DNA of 64,000 bases from Cryobacterium shii (lineage in GTDB: Bacteria > Actinomycetota > Actinomycetes > Actinomycetales > Microbacteriaceae). Below are positions 36,549 to 45,700 of the stretch, one piece after another (the stretch's first letter is position 1; each line of letters starts with the position of its first letter). The stretch is taken from assembly GCF_004402595.1 (NCBI RefSeq), contig NZ_SOFY01000014.1:62001-126000 (forward strand), read 5' to 3'. A program made the translations under genes and the position numbers. Below the pieces are notes generated by a model. That model made no database searches and was not told the origin of the DNA. It saw only the letters and a program-made list of their open reading frames with translations.

Positions 36549-36608
36549 AGTGCCTGTTCCGGTCGAGAGTGACCCGCGCACCGGCCACTCTCGACCGAAA
36601 CGGGCACT
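36549..36608. repeat. Dispersed palindrome, copy 2 (imperfect)
   Basis: Arms about 36549-36575 and 36582-36608 match the perfect palindrome at 15147-15206 closely (TTCCGGTCGAGAGTGACC shared) but carry three arm mismatches. It sits between the EEP gene end and the pepP start. Confidence 0.85.
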
Positions 36609-36634
36609 CTGGCCGGGCCGATCGGGGATCAAGC

Positions 36635-36711
36635 GGGCGGATTCCGGGGGCGGGATCAGGCGGGCGGGTTCAGGGGGCGGGATCAAGGGGCGGGATCAAG
36701 GGGCGGGGGAG
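36635..36711 (+). repeat. G-tract-rich repeat with G-quadruplex potential
   Basis: About ten runs of 3-5 G separated by short loops, with the unit GGGGCGGGATCAA repeated. It overlaps the last codons of the EEP gene. Plus-strand DNA here could form one or more G-quadruplexes; this is inferred from G-run spacing. Confidence 0.7.
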
Positions 36712-37757
36712 AGCGTGGCGACGAGGGGGCGGTGATCGCTGCCTGCGGCATCCTCGGTCTCGATCACCCTCATGCTCTGCGTCTGCCAGTTCGGGGTCGA
36801 GAGCACGTGGTCGATCGGGGCGCCGAGCAGGGCAGGCGCGAAAGCCGGCCAGGTGCCCACCGCGCCCGAGCCCGTCGCCAGGCCGGCGTCCCGGCAGCGG
36901 CCGAGAACGGCGCCCACGGATGCCTCCCGGCCGCTCAAATGGTCAACCGTCGCATTGAAATCCCCGGCCATGATCACATTCCCGCCGCCGCACTGGGTGG
37001 CCAGCCAGTCGAGGTCCGAGCGCCAGTTGGACATCTCGAACCGGATCGGGGCGACGGCGTGCACGGCGATGATGGTCGGACCGGTGCCGTCGGCCGGGAC
37101 CGCGACCACCGTGGGCAGAACGTTCGTGTTGCCCGGCGGCCCGGAACCGGCCGCGTTCGCAACCCTGTAGTCGCCGAGGTCCGGGCTGATCAGCAGGGTC
37201 GTGGAGCGTGCCTTCGAGATCTGGTCGAAGGCGAGGGTGTGCACCCACATCGGGCGTCCGCCGGCCTTCATGGCCTCCGCGACGGCCTCCCCGGTCGCCT
37301 CGGTGGTCTCCGGCAGGGTCACGACGTCGGCGCCCTGCTCGAGGGCGAGCGCTGCGATGGCGGCGGCACCCGGAGCGTCGCCGAGCGTGTTCCAGCTGAG
37401 CACGGTGACGGCATCCGTCGTCTCGGTGGCTGTGGCAGTGGCGGCAGTGGCAGGTACCCGGGTGCCGAGCCCGCGCACGATCAGGAGGCCCGCGTTGCCG
37501 GCGCCGAACAGCAGCAGGAGCACGATCAGGGCGCCGAGCAGGCGACGAAGCGGGCGGGCGCGCGTGAACAGCAACAGCACGAGGGCCAGCACCACGGCAC
37601 CGACGGCCACGGCCGCCTCGAGTCCGCGCAGGGACACGGCGTGCGCGGCCACCCAGGTGTTCTGCAGCCTGAACAACTGCGGCCAGCCGAGCACGGCCAG
37701 CGCGGCGGCGGTCGCCAGGACGAGTGGAACGGTCAGGGCGGTCAGCAGTCGGGTCAT
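36696..37757 (-). CDS. Membrane-anchored endonuclease/exonuclease/phosphatase-family protein
   Basis: 353 aa. Three membrane helices (about residues 1-95) precede an Ala/Thr linker and an EEP domain. The metal/catalytic residues are visible: SWNTLGD (Asn), LPETTEA (Glu), AGDFNAT (Asp/Asn) and the final GSDHRPL (Asp-His). The domain should face outward, as in the mycobacterial/corynebacterial EEP membrane proteins, so a phospho- or lipid-phosphodiester substrate outside the cytosol is plausible but unproven. Its 3' end lies in a G-rich repeat. Confidence 0.85.
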   Translation of the reverse strand: MTRLLTALTVPLVLATAAALAVLGWPQLFRLQNTWVAAHAVSLRGLEAAVAVGAVVLALVLLLFTRARPLRRLLGALIVLLLLFGAGNAGLLIVRGLGTRVPATAATATATETTDAVTVLSWNTLGDAPGAAAIAALALEQGADVVTLPETTEATGEAVAEAMKAGGRPMWVHTLAFDQISKARSTTLLISPDLGDYRVANAAGSGPPGNTNVLPTVVAVPADGTGPTIIAVHAVAPIRFEMSNWRSDLDWLATQCGGGNVIMAGDFNATVDHLSGREASVGAVLGRCRDAGLATGSGAVGTWPAFAPALLGAPIDHVLSTPNWQTQSMRVIETEDAAGSDHRPLVATLSPAP

Positions 37758-37856
37758 GGCCAGACCACGCTAGACGAGCCGGCTGGGCGAAGCCTCCGTC
37801 GTTGCGGCTGCAGCACCGCGGCGGTGCCCACACGCCTGCACCCGCGCGGCTGCAAC

Positions 37857-37862
37857 TAACAT
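37857..37862 (+). promoter_or_regulatory. Leaderless -10 (TAACAT) for the PHP gene
   Basis: TAACAT, six G residues, then ATG at 37869. The G6 run is too close to the start for a normal ribosome site. Confidence 0.6.
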
Positions 37863-37868
37863 GGGGGG

Positions 37869-38738
37869 ATGCCAGGTGAGCGTCGATTCCGCAGTCCGAT
37901 TGACCTGCATACGCACTCGAGTGTCTCCGACGGCACCGAAACCCCGTCGCAGCTCGTGCGGGCCGCCAAGGCCGCCGGACTCGGCACGGTCGCCCTCACC
38001 GACCATGACTCCACCGCCGGCTGGGTCGAGGCCGCCGGCGCCGCGCGCGCCGAGGGGATCACGCTCATTCCCGGCATGGAGTTCAGCACCCGGGTGGGGT
38101 TCGCCAGCGTGCACATGCTGGCCTACCTGTTCGACCCGTCCGACGCCGGCATCGTGGCCGAGACCGCCCGCGTGCGGCAGGCCCGGCTCGTGCGCGCCGA
38201 GCAGATGGTGGAACGCATCGGCGCCGACTACGCCCTCACCTGGGACGACGTGCTCGAGCAGACGACCCCGGATGCGACGGTCGGCCGCCCGCACATCGCC
38301 GACGCCCTGGTGGCGCGCGGCTTCGCGCTCACCCGGAGTGAGGCGTTCGCGGGCATCCTGCACTGGGACGCCGGCTACTACCAGCCGCACTACGCGCCCG
38401 AACCGCAGCGGGCCATCGCCCTGGTGCGGGCCGCCGGGGGAGTGCCGGTCATCGCGCACCCGGCGACGCGGGGCGTGGACGACGTGATCCAGGAAGCGAA
38501 CCTGGCCCGGCTGGTCGAGGCTGGACTGTTCGGCCTCGAGCTCGAGCACCGGGAGAACCGGCCGGAGGCGAAAGCCAGGCTCTACGAGCTCGCCGAGAAG
38601 TACGGACTCTTCGTCACCGGGTCCAGCGATTACCACGGCGAGGGCAAGCCCAACCGCCTGGGGGAGAACACGACCGCTCCCGAGGTACTCGAGCGCATCA
38701 TCGAGCAGGCCACGGGTGCCGAGCCGGTCTACGGCTGA
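37869..38738 (+). CDS. PHP-domain phosphoesterase
   Basis: 289 aa PHP-domain protein of the RNase AM/TrpH group. Metal-binding motifs are complete: DLHTHSSVSDGTE (near 12-24), TDHDST (near 44-49), PGMEFS (Glu near 72), the VIAHPATRG His near 200 and SSDYHGEGK near the C-terminus. Relatives hydrolyse 3',5'-bisphosphonucleotides or RNA 5' ends; which applies here is unknown. Monocistronic. Confidence 0.92.
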   Translation: MPGERRFRSPIDLHTHSSVSDGTETPSQLVRAAKAAGLGTVALTDHDSTAGWVEAAGAARAEGITLIPGMEFSTRVGFASVHMLAYLFDPSDAGIVAETARVRQARLVRAEQMVERIGADYALTWDDVLEQTTPDATVGRPHIADALVARGFALTRSEAFAGILHWDAGYYQPHYAPEPQRAIALVRAAGGVPVIAHPATRGVDDVIQEANLARLVEAGLFGLELEHRENRPEAKARLYELAEKYGLFVTGSSDYHGEGKPNRLGENTTAPEVLERIIEQATGAEPVYG

Positions 38739-38740
38739 CG

Positions 38741-38828
38741 CCCGCTCCCGCTCCCGCCGTCCCCGCTCCCGCTCCCGCCGTCCCCGTCCCCGCTCCCGCC
38801 CCCCGCTCCCGCCCCCGCTCCCGCTCCC
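38741..38828 (+). repeat. Pyrimidine-rich CCGCTCC tract
   Basis: About 88 nt made almost only of C, T and isolated G, built from CCCGCTCCCG and CCGTCCCC variants. It follows the PHP stop directly. It is compositionally unlike neighbouring genes and could adopt mirror-repeat or i-motif/G-quadruplex structures. Confidence 0.8.
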
Positions 38829-38840
38829 AAACACGAGCTC

Positions 38841-38930
38841 CGAACCAATTCGACGGAGATTTTGAGGCGAACCGGCCATTTCAGGCCGAAATTGGGCTTT
38901 TTAATGCAAAATCTCCGTCGAATTCGTTCG
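38841..38930. repeat. Long-spacer inverted repeat, family A copy 2
   Basis: Arms 38841-38864 and 38907-38930 pair over 24 bp with one mismatch. The core ATTCGACGGAGATTTT is identical to the copy at 27394-27490, and the 42-nt interior shares TTTCAGGCCGAAATTGGGC-like sequence. Both copies lie between convergent gene ends. Confidence 0.88.
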
Positions 38931-39395
38931 GCCGTCGGCACTTAGGTGGACCGGTAGGTGGACGGGGATGAGGACGGGGAGGAGTCCAGACCGGATGTCG
39001 GTCGGGAATCGGAGGGGTCTACGGTCGGGCAGCTCAGCGTCCGTCAGCGTTTCTTTACTCGAACTTTTTCGCGCCACGCGGTCTGAGCCGCTCGCGAAGG
39101 CGGCGTGTCGCGAATATGCCCGAGTTTAGGTAACGACGGATACAGCGTTTCCGATTCGACGACTGTCGTTGCAACGGATGCCGCGTGCAGGGTTCCGGCC
39201 ACCCTGCGCACGTCCGGTCCGGGCGGTCAGCATCCGGTGGCCGGTCTGGGGGCGCACGATGTGGCCCGGGGCGCATGGTCTAACGTGCGCCGCGAGCCGC
39301 AAGGTGCGCCGCGAGCACGAGGGATGCCGCGGGGCCGGCAACCGCTGGAGCGCGGGGTCTCGACCGGCTTGACGCGTGGCGATCGACCAGGGGGC
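38931..39395. other. Gene-free stretch
   Basis: I see no supportable gene or RNA here. Frames are short and lack ribosome sites or protein-like composition. Part is less GC-rich than its surroundings (about 39040-39170). Two GGATGC/GCATCC words with the enriched 9-mer or its shorter form occur (39174-39182, near 39230). Confidence 0.6.
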
Positions 39396-39443
39396 GCGGA
39401 CACGACAGCGCCCCCGCCGAAGCGGGGGCGCTGTCGTGTCCGC
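39396..39443 (-). terminator. 22-bp perfect hairpin terminating the RNA helicase gene
   Basis: Arms 39396-39417 and 39422-39443 are perfectly complementary with a 4-nt loop (CGAA on the plus strand). It starts 10 nt beyond the helicase stop in the direction of its transcription. No long T-run, as is common in GC-rich actinobacteria. Confidence 0.85.
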
Positions 39444-39452
39444 AGCAGCTGG

Positions 39453-41021
39453 TTAGCTGGGGGTGCCGGCCTGCGGGGCGTGGCGACGGGTACGGCTGCG
39501 GCGGCGCGGTGCGCTGTTGCCGTCGTGGTGCTCGGCTCCTCCGCCATCGTGGGTCCCGGCGGCGGGCGCGGTGGCCGGGGCATCCGGGTTCGTGCCCGAG
39601 CCGACGCGGGTGCGGGAGCGTGGCGGGCGGCCCCCGGCCTGCTCGCCGGAGCGGCTCGCGCCGGACCGAGCGGCGTCGGAGTGGCCGGCACCGGAGCGTC
39701 CCGCAGCGGAGCGTCCCGAGTCGGAGCGTCCCGCGTCGGAGCCTGCGGCACCGGATCGTCCGGCGCCGCCGGTGCGTCCGCCGGCCGAGCGGCCGGCGTC
39801 GGAGCGGCCCGCGCTGGCCGCGGTTTCGCGGATCGGCGAGGCGCGCAGGCGTCCCTTCGACCCGGCGGGGATGTTCAGGTCGGTGTAGAGGTGCGGTGAG
39901 GAGGAGTACGTCTCCATCGGAACCGGCGTGCCGAAGTCGAGCGCGTTGTTGATCAGCGTCCACTTGTGCATGTCGTCCCAGTCGACGAACGTGACGGCGA
40001 TGCCGGTCTTGCCGGCGCGGCCCGTGCGGCCCACGCGGTGCAGGTACGCCTTCTCGTCTTCCGGGATGGTGTGGTTGATCACGTGGGTGACGTCGTCGAC
40101 GTCGATGCCGCGGGCGGCGACATCCGTGGCGATCAGGATGTCTTTCTTGCCCGCCTTGAACGAGGCCATGGCGCGCTCGCGCTGTTCCTGGTTCAGGTCG
40201 CCGTGCACGGCGGTGGCGTTGAAGCCGCGGTCGCCGAGTTCTTCGACGAGCTTGGCGGCGGCCCGCTTGGTGCGGGTGAAGATGACGGTCTTGCCGCGGC
40301 CGTCGGCCATCAGGATGCGGCCGATCACCTCGTCCTTGTCCATGTTGTGCGCACGGTAGACGAGGTGCTCGATGTTGGCCTGCATCAGGCCCTCGTCGGG
40401 GTCGCTGGCACGGATGTGAATGGGCCGGTTCATGAACCGGCGCGCCAGGGCGACGATCGGGCCCGGCATGGTCGCCGAGAACAGCATCGTGTGGCGGGTG
40501 GAGGGCGTCTGCGAGAACAGCTTCTCGATGTCGGCGAGGAAGCCGAGGTCGAGCATCTTGTCGGCCTCGTCGAGCACCATCTCGGTCACGTTGGCGAGGC
40601 TGAGCAGGCGCTGGCTGGCCAGGTCGAGCAGCCGGCCGGGGGTGCCGACGACGATCTGCGCGCCGGCCTTGAGGGCTTCGATCTGGCCCTCGTAGGCCTT
40701 GCCGCCGTAAATCGAGACGACCTTGGTGTTGCGGTTGCCGGAGGCCATTTCGAGGTCTTCGGAGACCTGCACGCAGAGCTCGCGGGTGGGGACGACGACG
40801 AGCACCTGCACGCCCGGTGCCGGGTCGAGTCCGAGGCGCTGGATGATCGGGAGGCCGAAGCCGAGGGTCTTGCCGGTGCCGGTCTTGGCCTGGCCGATGA
40901 TGTCCTGGCCGGAGAGGGCGAGGGGGATGGTCTGCACCTGGATCGGGAAGGGCTCGATGATGCCTTTATCAGCGAGAGCCTGGACCATGTCCTGGTCGAT
41001 ATTGAGTTCGGAGAAAGTCAC
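39453..41021 (-). CDS. DEAD-box RNA helicase with Arg/Ser/Gly-rich tail (RhlE/CsdA type)
   Basis: 522 aa ATP-dependent RNA helicase. Motifs in order: Q motif region (FPIQVQTIP), AKTGTGKT, PTRELCVQV, VLDEADKMLD, SAT, then domain 2 with HRVGRTGRAGKTG. The last 120 residues are low-complexity and basic, with repeated GRS(D/A) units (SDAGRSAGGRTGGAGRSG and so on) and PPRSRTRVG, a typical RNA-binding tail. GTG start with AAGG upstream. It is divergent from the ferritin-like gene at 41225, as with the rhlE neighbourhood in mycobacteria (recalled). Confidence 0.93.
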   Translation of the reverse strand: MTFSELNIDQDMVQALADKGIIEPFPIQVQTIPLALSGQDIIGQAKTGTGKTLGFGLPIIQRLGLDPAPGVQVLVVVPTRELCVQVSEDLEMASGNRNTKVVSIYGGKAYEGQIEALKAGAQIVVGTPGRLLDLASQRLLSLANVTEMVLDEADKMLDLGFLADIEKLFSQTPSTRHTMLFSATMPGPIVALARRFMNRPIHIRASDPDEGLMQANIEHLVYRAHNMDKDEVIGRILMADGRGKTVIFTRTKRAAAKLVEELGDRGFNATAVHGDLNQEQRERAMASFKAGKKDILIATDVAARGIDVDDVTHVINHTIPEDEKAYLHRVGRTGRAGKTGIAVTFVDWDDMHKWTLINNALDFGTPVPMETYSSSPHLYTDLNIPAGSKGRLRASPIRETAASAGRSDAGRSAGGRTGGAGRSGAAGSDAGRSDSGRSAAGRSGAGHSDAARSGASRSGEQAGGRPPRSRTRVGSGTNPDAPATAPAAGTHDGGGAEHHDGNSAPRRRSRTRRHAPQAGTPS

Positions 41022-41212
41022 GAATTATTGCCTTGTCATTAGCTGGAAGCGGGATGCGCCCGTCTTTTGCTTCGGGCACCTGGCCACCGATCCCTGCCGA
41101 TGGCGTGGTCCAACCATATCGGGCGGCCCTGTGAACTGGCTTATACCGCACCACGGCGAGTCGAATGGCCCGACCCGAGCGCGCCAGCGGTGATCGGCGC
41201 GGGGCACTGTCC

Positions 41213-41218
41213 TAAGCT
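41213..41218 (+). promoter_or_regulatory. Leaderless -10 (TAAGCT) for the ferritin-like gene
   Basis: TAAGCT, six nt (GAGCGT), then GTG at 41225. No ribosome site. It lies in the 203-nt gap shared with the divergent helicase. Confidence 0.6.
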
Positions 41219-41224
41219 GAGCGT

Positions 41225-41938
41225 GTGATCTCGTGGATTGATCGGCGCACGAAGCGCGTGGAGGCTCCCCGGCCGTCGAGGCGGGCGGAACGTCAGTCGA
41301 CCAAGAAAGTGGACATCGCCGGCTTCACGCCCGAGCTGCTGCCCTACCTCGGTCAGGCGGCCTACTTCGAGCTGGGGATGTTCGAGAACCTCTCCCGCGC
41401 GATCGCGATCGCCCCCGACCTCGCTGCGAAGGAGGCGCTGAGCGCCGCCGCCGGACGGGCCCTGTCCAAGCACCAGGGACTGGTCGCCGAGATCCGTCGC
41501 CGCGGCGGGGAGCCCTCCGAGGTGATGGCCCCCTTCACGGCCGGACTCGACCTGTTCCGCTCCGAGACGGCCGGCGCCGACTGGCACGAGCTGCTGCTGA
41601 CCTGCTACCTCGCCGGAGGCCTGCTCGACGACTTCTTCATCCGGCTGTCCGCCGGGCTGCCCGGCGACGTGGGGCCGCGGGTGGCGCACCTGCTCGGCCA
41701 GGACGCCGGCACGGACGTGCTCGTCACCCACCTCAAGGCGGCCATCACTGCCAACCCGGCGCTCGGCTCGCACCTGGCGCTCTGGGGTCGACGACTGGTC
41801 GGCGACACACTCCTGGTCGCCCGCTCGGCGCTGCCGACCCCGGGGCAGACCCCGGACGAGGACCGGATCGAACCGGTGTACACCGAACTCATCGCCGCGC
41901 ACACGCGCCGGATGGACGGCCTCGGCCTGACCGCCTGA
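41225..41938 (+). CDS. Ferritin-like fold protein (MiaE_2 family)
   Basis: 237 aa helical protein of the actinobacterial ferritin-like family related to tRNA hydroxylase MiaE. A basic N-terminal tail (about 1-30) is followed by helices with potential di-iron ligands (QAAYFELGMFENLSRAI, RALSKHQGLVAEIRRRGGEP, HELLLTCYLAGGLLDDFFIR). The E...E..H pattern is partly visible, but I cannot confirm all metal ligands. Function unknown. Neighbouring DUF3107 and helicase genes match the order recalled around Rv3208A-Rv3211. Confidence 0.82.
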   Translation: MISWIDRRTKRVEAPRPSRRAERQSTKKVDIAGFTPELLPYLGQAAYFELGMFENLSRAIAIAPDLAAKEALSAAAGRALSKHQGLVAEIRRRGGEPSEVMAPFTAGLDLFRSETAGADWHELLLTCYLAGGLLDDFFIRLSAGLPGDVGPRVAHLLGQDAGTDVLVTHLKAAITANPALGSHLALWGRRLVGDTLLVARSALPTPGQTPDEDRIEPVYTELIAAHTRRMDGLGLTA

Positions 41939-41990
41939 GGCAGCGCCCGATCGTCTGACCGCGTGACGACCGGAGCAGCCGCCTGACGAC

Positions 41991-42088
41991 GGACCAGCTC
42001 GGGCGGACCAGCTCGGGCGGACCAGCTCGGGCGGACCAGCTCGGGCGGACCAGCTCGGGCGGACCAGCTCGGGCGGACCAGCACGGAC
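41991..42088 (+). repeat. 14-bp tandem repeat (VNTR)
   Basis: Six perfect copies of GGACCAGCTCGGGC (41991-42074) and one degenerate copy (42075-42088) between the ferritin-like gene and the convergent small membrane-protein gene. Non-coding; a likely site of copy-number variation. Confidence 0.95.
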
Positions 42089-42099
42089 GGACCAGCCGG

Positions 42100-42408
42100 T
42101 CAGGCGTGGTGCGGCTGGCCGGACCTCATCAGGGTGTGCAGCATCCGTTCGTCGCCGCGGGTGCGCGAACGCGTCACGACCAGGTCGGCGCCGACGGATG
42201 CCAGTGCGGCCACCCCGAGGGTGACCCACCAGATCCAGCCCTGGTCCCAGGCCAGGCCGAGCCAGGTCAGGGCGACCCAGACGACGGCCGCGATCATCGT
42301 GCCGATGGCCGGCACCAGCACCGAGCCGTGCGTGTGGCGCCCGGGCAGCGCATAGCGCGCCGCGAGCCCCAGCACCGCGCCGCCGAGGGCGATGAAGAGG
42401 AGTTCCAT
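42100..42408 (-). CDS. Small integral membrane protein
   Basis: 102 aa with three hydrophobic segments (MELLFIALGGAVLGLAARYA, VLVPAIGTMIAAVVWVALTW, GWIWWVTLGVAALASVGADL) and a short basic tail (TRSRTRGDER). No named family recognised. It begins 7 nt after the DUF3107 stop and is probably cotranscribed with it. No clear ribosome site. Confidence 0.7.
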   Translation of the reverse strand: MELLFIALGGAVLGLAARYALPGRHTHGSVLVPAIGTMIAAVVWVALTWLGLAWDQGWIWWVTLGVAALASVGADLVVTRSRTRGDERMLHTLMRSGQPHHA

Positions 42409-42415
42409 GGACCGG

Positions 42416-42640
42416 TTAGGCGACGAAGCCGACGCGGCGGGACTCCTCGGAGCCCAGCTCCACATACGCGAGACCGATGGTGGGAACGATGTAGACGCGT
42501 CCCTTGCTGTCGGAGAGCTTCAGGTACCCGGTCTGACCGGCGAGGGCGGCCGCAACCGTTTCCTCGATCTCGTTCGCGGGCTGTGAGGTCTCGAAGCCAA
42601 TCTCACGGGGAGAGTTGAAGATGCCAATGCGGATATCCAC
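42416..42640 (-). CDS. DUF3107 small protein
   Basis: 74 aa member of the DUF3107 family (Rv3208A/TB9.4-like): DIRIGIFNSPREIGFETSQP, a helix (IEETVAAALA) and strands ending LAYVELGSEESRRVGFVA. The GTG start is set by family length; AAAGG lies about 10 nt upstream. Function unknown, possibly an ATP-binding or stress-linked small protein. Divergent from adnA, with the small membrane gene downstream. Confidence 0.9.
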   Translation of the reverse strand: MDIRIGIFNSPREIGFETSQPANEIEETVAAALAGQTGYLKLSDSKGRVYIVPTIGLAYVELGSEESRRVGFVA

Positions 42641-42738
42641 CAGATGCGCCTTTCGTTGCCTAAGCGCCCAGATTACGACAGAACCGCGCGGCTGCCCGAC
42701 ATCGTTCACTGTCGGCGCAACCCGCTAGCTTTGAAAAC

Positions 42739-45700
42739 GTGACAACCCAGGCAATCCCGCTCCCGGCCGACGTCGATTCCCGCGTTCTCGACGACTCCCA
42801 GCGCGCCGTGCTGCGACTCGTCGCGGGCGGGAATCCGAGCGACGGCGCGACCGCGGGTGTCGGCGTCAGCCCTGCGGTGAGCGCCGCCGTGGTCGGCGCC
42901 CCCGGCACCGGCAAGACCACCACCCTGGTCGAGCTGGTGGCCGACTGCGTGCTGCGCCAGGGGTACTCGCCCAGCGAGATTCTCGTGCTGGTGCCCACGC
43001 GCATGGGCGCCACGGCCCTGCGCGACCGTCTCGCCCTGCGGCTCGGCGTGCCGACCAACGGCCCGCTCGCGCGCACCGCCAACTCCGTCGCCTTCCAGAT
43101 CGTGCGGGACGCCGTCACCCGGGCGGGCGGCCCGCCCCCCACCCTGCTGACCGGCGGGGAACAGGACCAGATCATCGCCGAACTGCTGGAGGGCCACCGG
43201 ATCGAGGGCACCGGTCCCGAGTGGCCGGCCACCCTCAGCGCCGACGTCCGGGGCCTCCGCGGTTTCCGCACGCAGCTGCGCGACCTGATGATGCGCGCCG
43301 TCGAGTACGGCGTCACCCCGGGTGGCCTGGCGGACCTCGGCCGGCGCACGCAGCGCCCGGAATGGGTGGCCGCCGCCGAGTTCATCCGCGGCTATGAAGA
43401 GGTGAAAGACCAGACCAGGCCCGGACAGTACGACTCAACCGAGCTGGCCCAGTTCGCGGCGGCCGTGGTGGCCGGGGCCCCGGCCGGGACGTGCGTGCTC
43501 GGCACCCTCGGCGGCCTCCGCCTGATCGTGCTCGACGACGCGCAGGAGCTCACCCAGGCAAATCTGACACTCCTGGCCCAGTTCCGGGCCCGCGGCGTCG
43601 GCATCGTGGCGTTCGGCGACCCCGACATCAGCACCGGGTCCTTCCACGGCGCGCACCCGGATGCCCTCGGTCGCCTCGGCGCCTACCTCGGCGCCCCGGC
43701 GCTGCCGACCCTGGTGCTCGGCACGGTGTACCGGCACGACGGCGTCATCCGTGGCGTGGTCCGGGAGATCACGCATCGCATCGGCGCCGCCTCGGCCGGC
43801 ACGCAGCGGTTCGCCCCGAGCGCCGAGCCCACCGCCGAGCCCGGCGCCGATCGCGCCGAGCCCGCGGAGCCCGGCCGGGTGCAGACCATGCTGGCCGGCA
43901 GCCCCGCCGACCAGCTCGCCCTGATCGCCCGCCGGCTGCGGGAACGGCACGTGATCGACGGCGTGCCGTGGGGCGAGATGGCGGTCATCGTGCGCAGCGG
44001 GTCGCTGGTGCCGTCCCTGTCCCGGGGGCTCGCCGCCCTGGAGGTGCCCACCCAGGTGTCCTCGGCGCAGACCGCGCTCCGCGACGAGTTCGCGGTCAAG
44101 GCCTTCATCCTCGCCCTCGACCTCACCCTGGGCCGCCGGAGCCTGAACGCGGAGACCGCGGTCGAACTGCTCCGCGGCCCGCTCGGCGGCCTCGACCCGA
44201 TCACCCTCCGGCGCCTCCGCGCCGCCCTGCGCCAGCAGGATCTCGGCGCCGACGCTACCGACGCTACCGACGCCGCCCCCGCCGCCTACCGCAGCGCAGA
44301 CGAGCTCCTGGTGCAGGCGCTCACCACCCCGAGCCTGCTGGCCGGCATCGACAATCGCACGGCCCGCCGGGCCGCGAGCTGCGGGGAGAGCCTGCGCACC
44401 GCCGCCGTGGAGCACGCGGCCGGGGCGACCATCGAAGAACTCCTCTGGGGGCTGTGGCAGCGCAGCGGCCTGGCCCGGGAATGGAAGGAACAGGCGGCCG
44501 GCACCGGAATCGTCGCCGACGAGGCCAACCACAACCTCGACGCCGTGGTCGCCCTCTTCTCCGCCGCGCAGCGCTACGTGGAGCGCACCCCGGCCGCCCC
44601 GCCGGTTCTCTTCGTCGGGCACCTCGTCGACACCGACGTGCCCGAAGACACTCTGGCCCCTCGCGCCCTCGGCGACGCGGTCGTCATCTCCACCCCGAGC
44701 GGGATGATCGGCCGCGACTTCGACCTGGTCGTGCTCGCCGGGGTGCAGGAGAACGTCTGGCCCGACCTGCGTATCCGTGGGTCCCTGCTCGGCGCCGGCG
44801 ACCTGGCCGCGCTCGCCTCAGGGCAGGACCCGCAGGAGGCGGGGGAGCGCACCGCCGTGCTGCACGACGAACTGCGGATGTTCGCCCAGGCGGCCAGCCG
44901 CGCCCGCACCGAACTGCTGGTGAGCGCGATCGACAACGAGGAGAACCAGCCGTCGGTCTTCCTGCGGCTGCTGCCCGATCCGGTCGTCGACGACAGCCTC
45001 GACCCGGCCGACATCAGCCGGTACCCTCTGTCCCTGCGCGGGCTCGTGGGCCGGCTCCGCCGCGACCTCACCCGCGACCTCACCCGGGCCGGCGCCTCGG
45101 TGCGTCACGACGACGACACCGCCAGGCGGGCAACGGATGCCGCGGCCACCCTCGCCCGGCTCGCCCGCGAAAACGTGCCCGGCGCCGCCCCCGGCCAGTG
45201 GTACGGCATGACCCCGCCGAGCACACTGCGCCCCCTGAACGACCCGGATGCCGGCGACCAGCCGGTGCGCGTCTCGCCGTCGCGGATGGCCGCGTTCGAG
45301 ACCTGCCCGCTGCACTGGGTGATCGGGCAGGTCGGCGGCGGCACCTCCAACACGGCCGCGAACCTCGGCACGATCATCCACAAGGTGATGGAGGACTCCA
45401 CCGACCGGAGCCCGGAGTCGTTGTGGCAGGGGGTCGAGGCGCGTTGGGGCGAACTGCAGTTCGACGCCGAGTGGCAGTCCCGGGTGCAGAAGGTCGAGGC
45501 CCGGGCCCTCACCGACCGGCTGGCCTCCTACCTGCTCGACTTCGAGCGCGGCGGCGGCAGCCTGCTCAGCGCGGAGGGTACCTTCCAGCTCGACGTCGGC
45601 GGAGCCGTGCTCTCCGGCACGGTCGACCGGGTCGAACGGCTCGGCGACGGGCGCGCCGTGATCGTCGACCTGAAGACCGGCCGCGGCGACCCCACCAGCG

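Noticed and set aside
39105-39899. Plus-strand open frame rich in Gly/Ala/Arg
   Set aside because: It runs antisense to the helicase repeat tail and through the terminator hairpin, with no ribosome site and no protein-like domains.
41991-42088. Tandem array considered as a CRISPR
   Set aside because: Units of 14 bp abut without spacers, so it is a simple tandem repeat.
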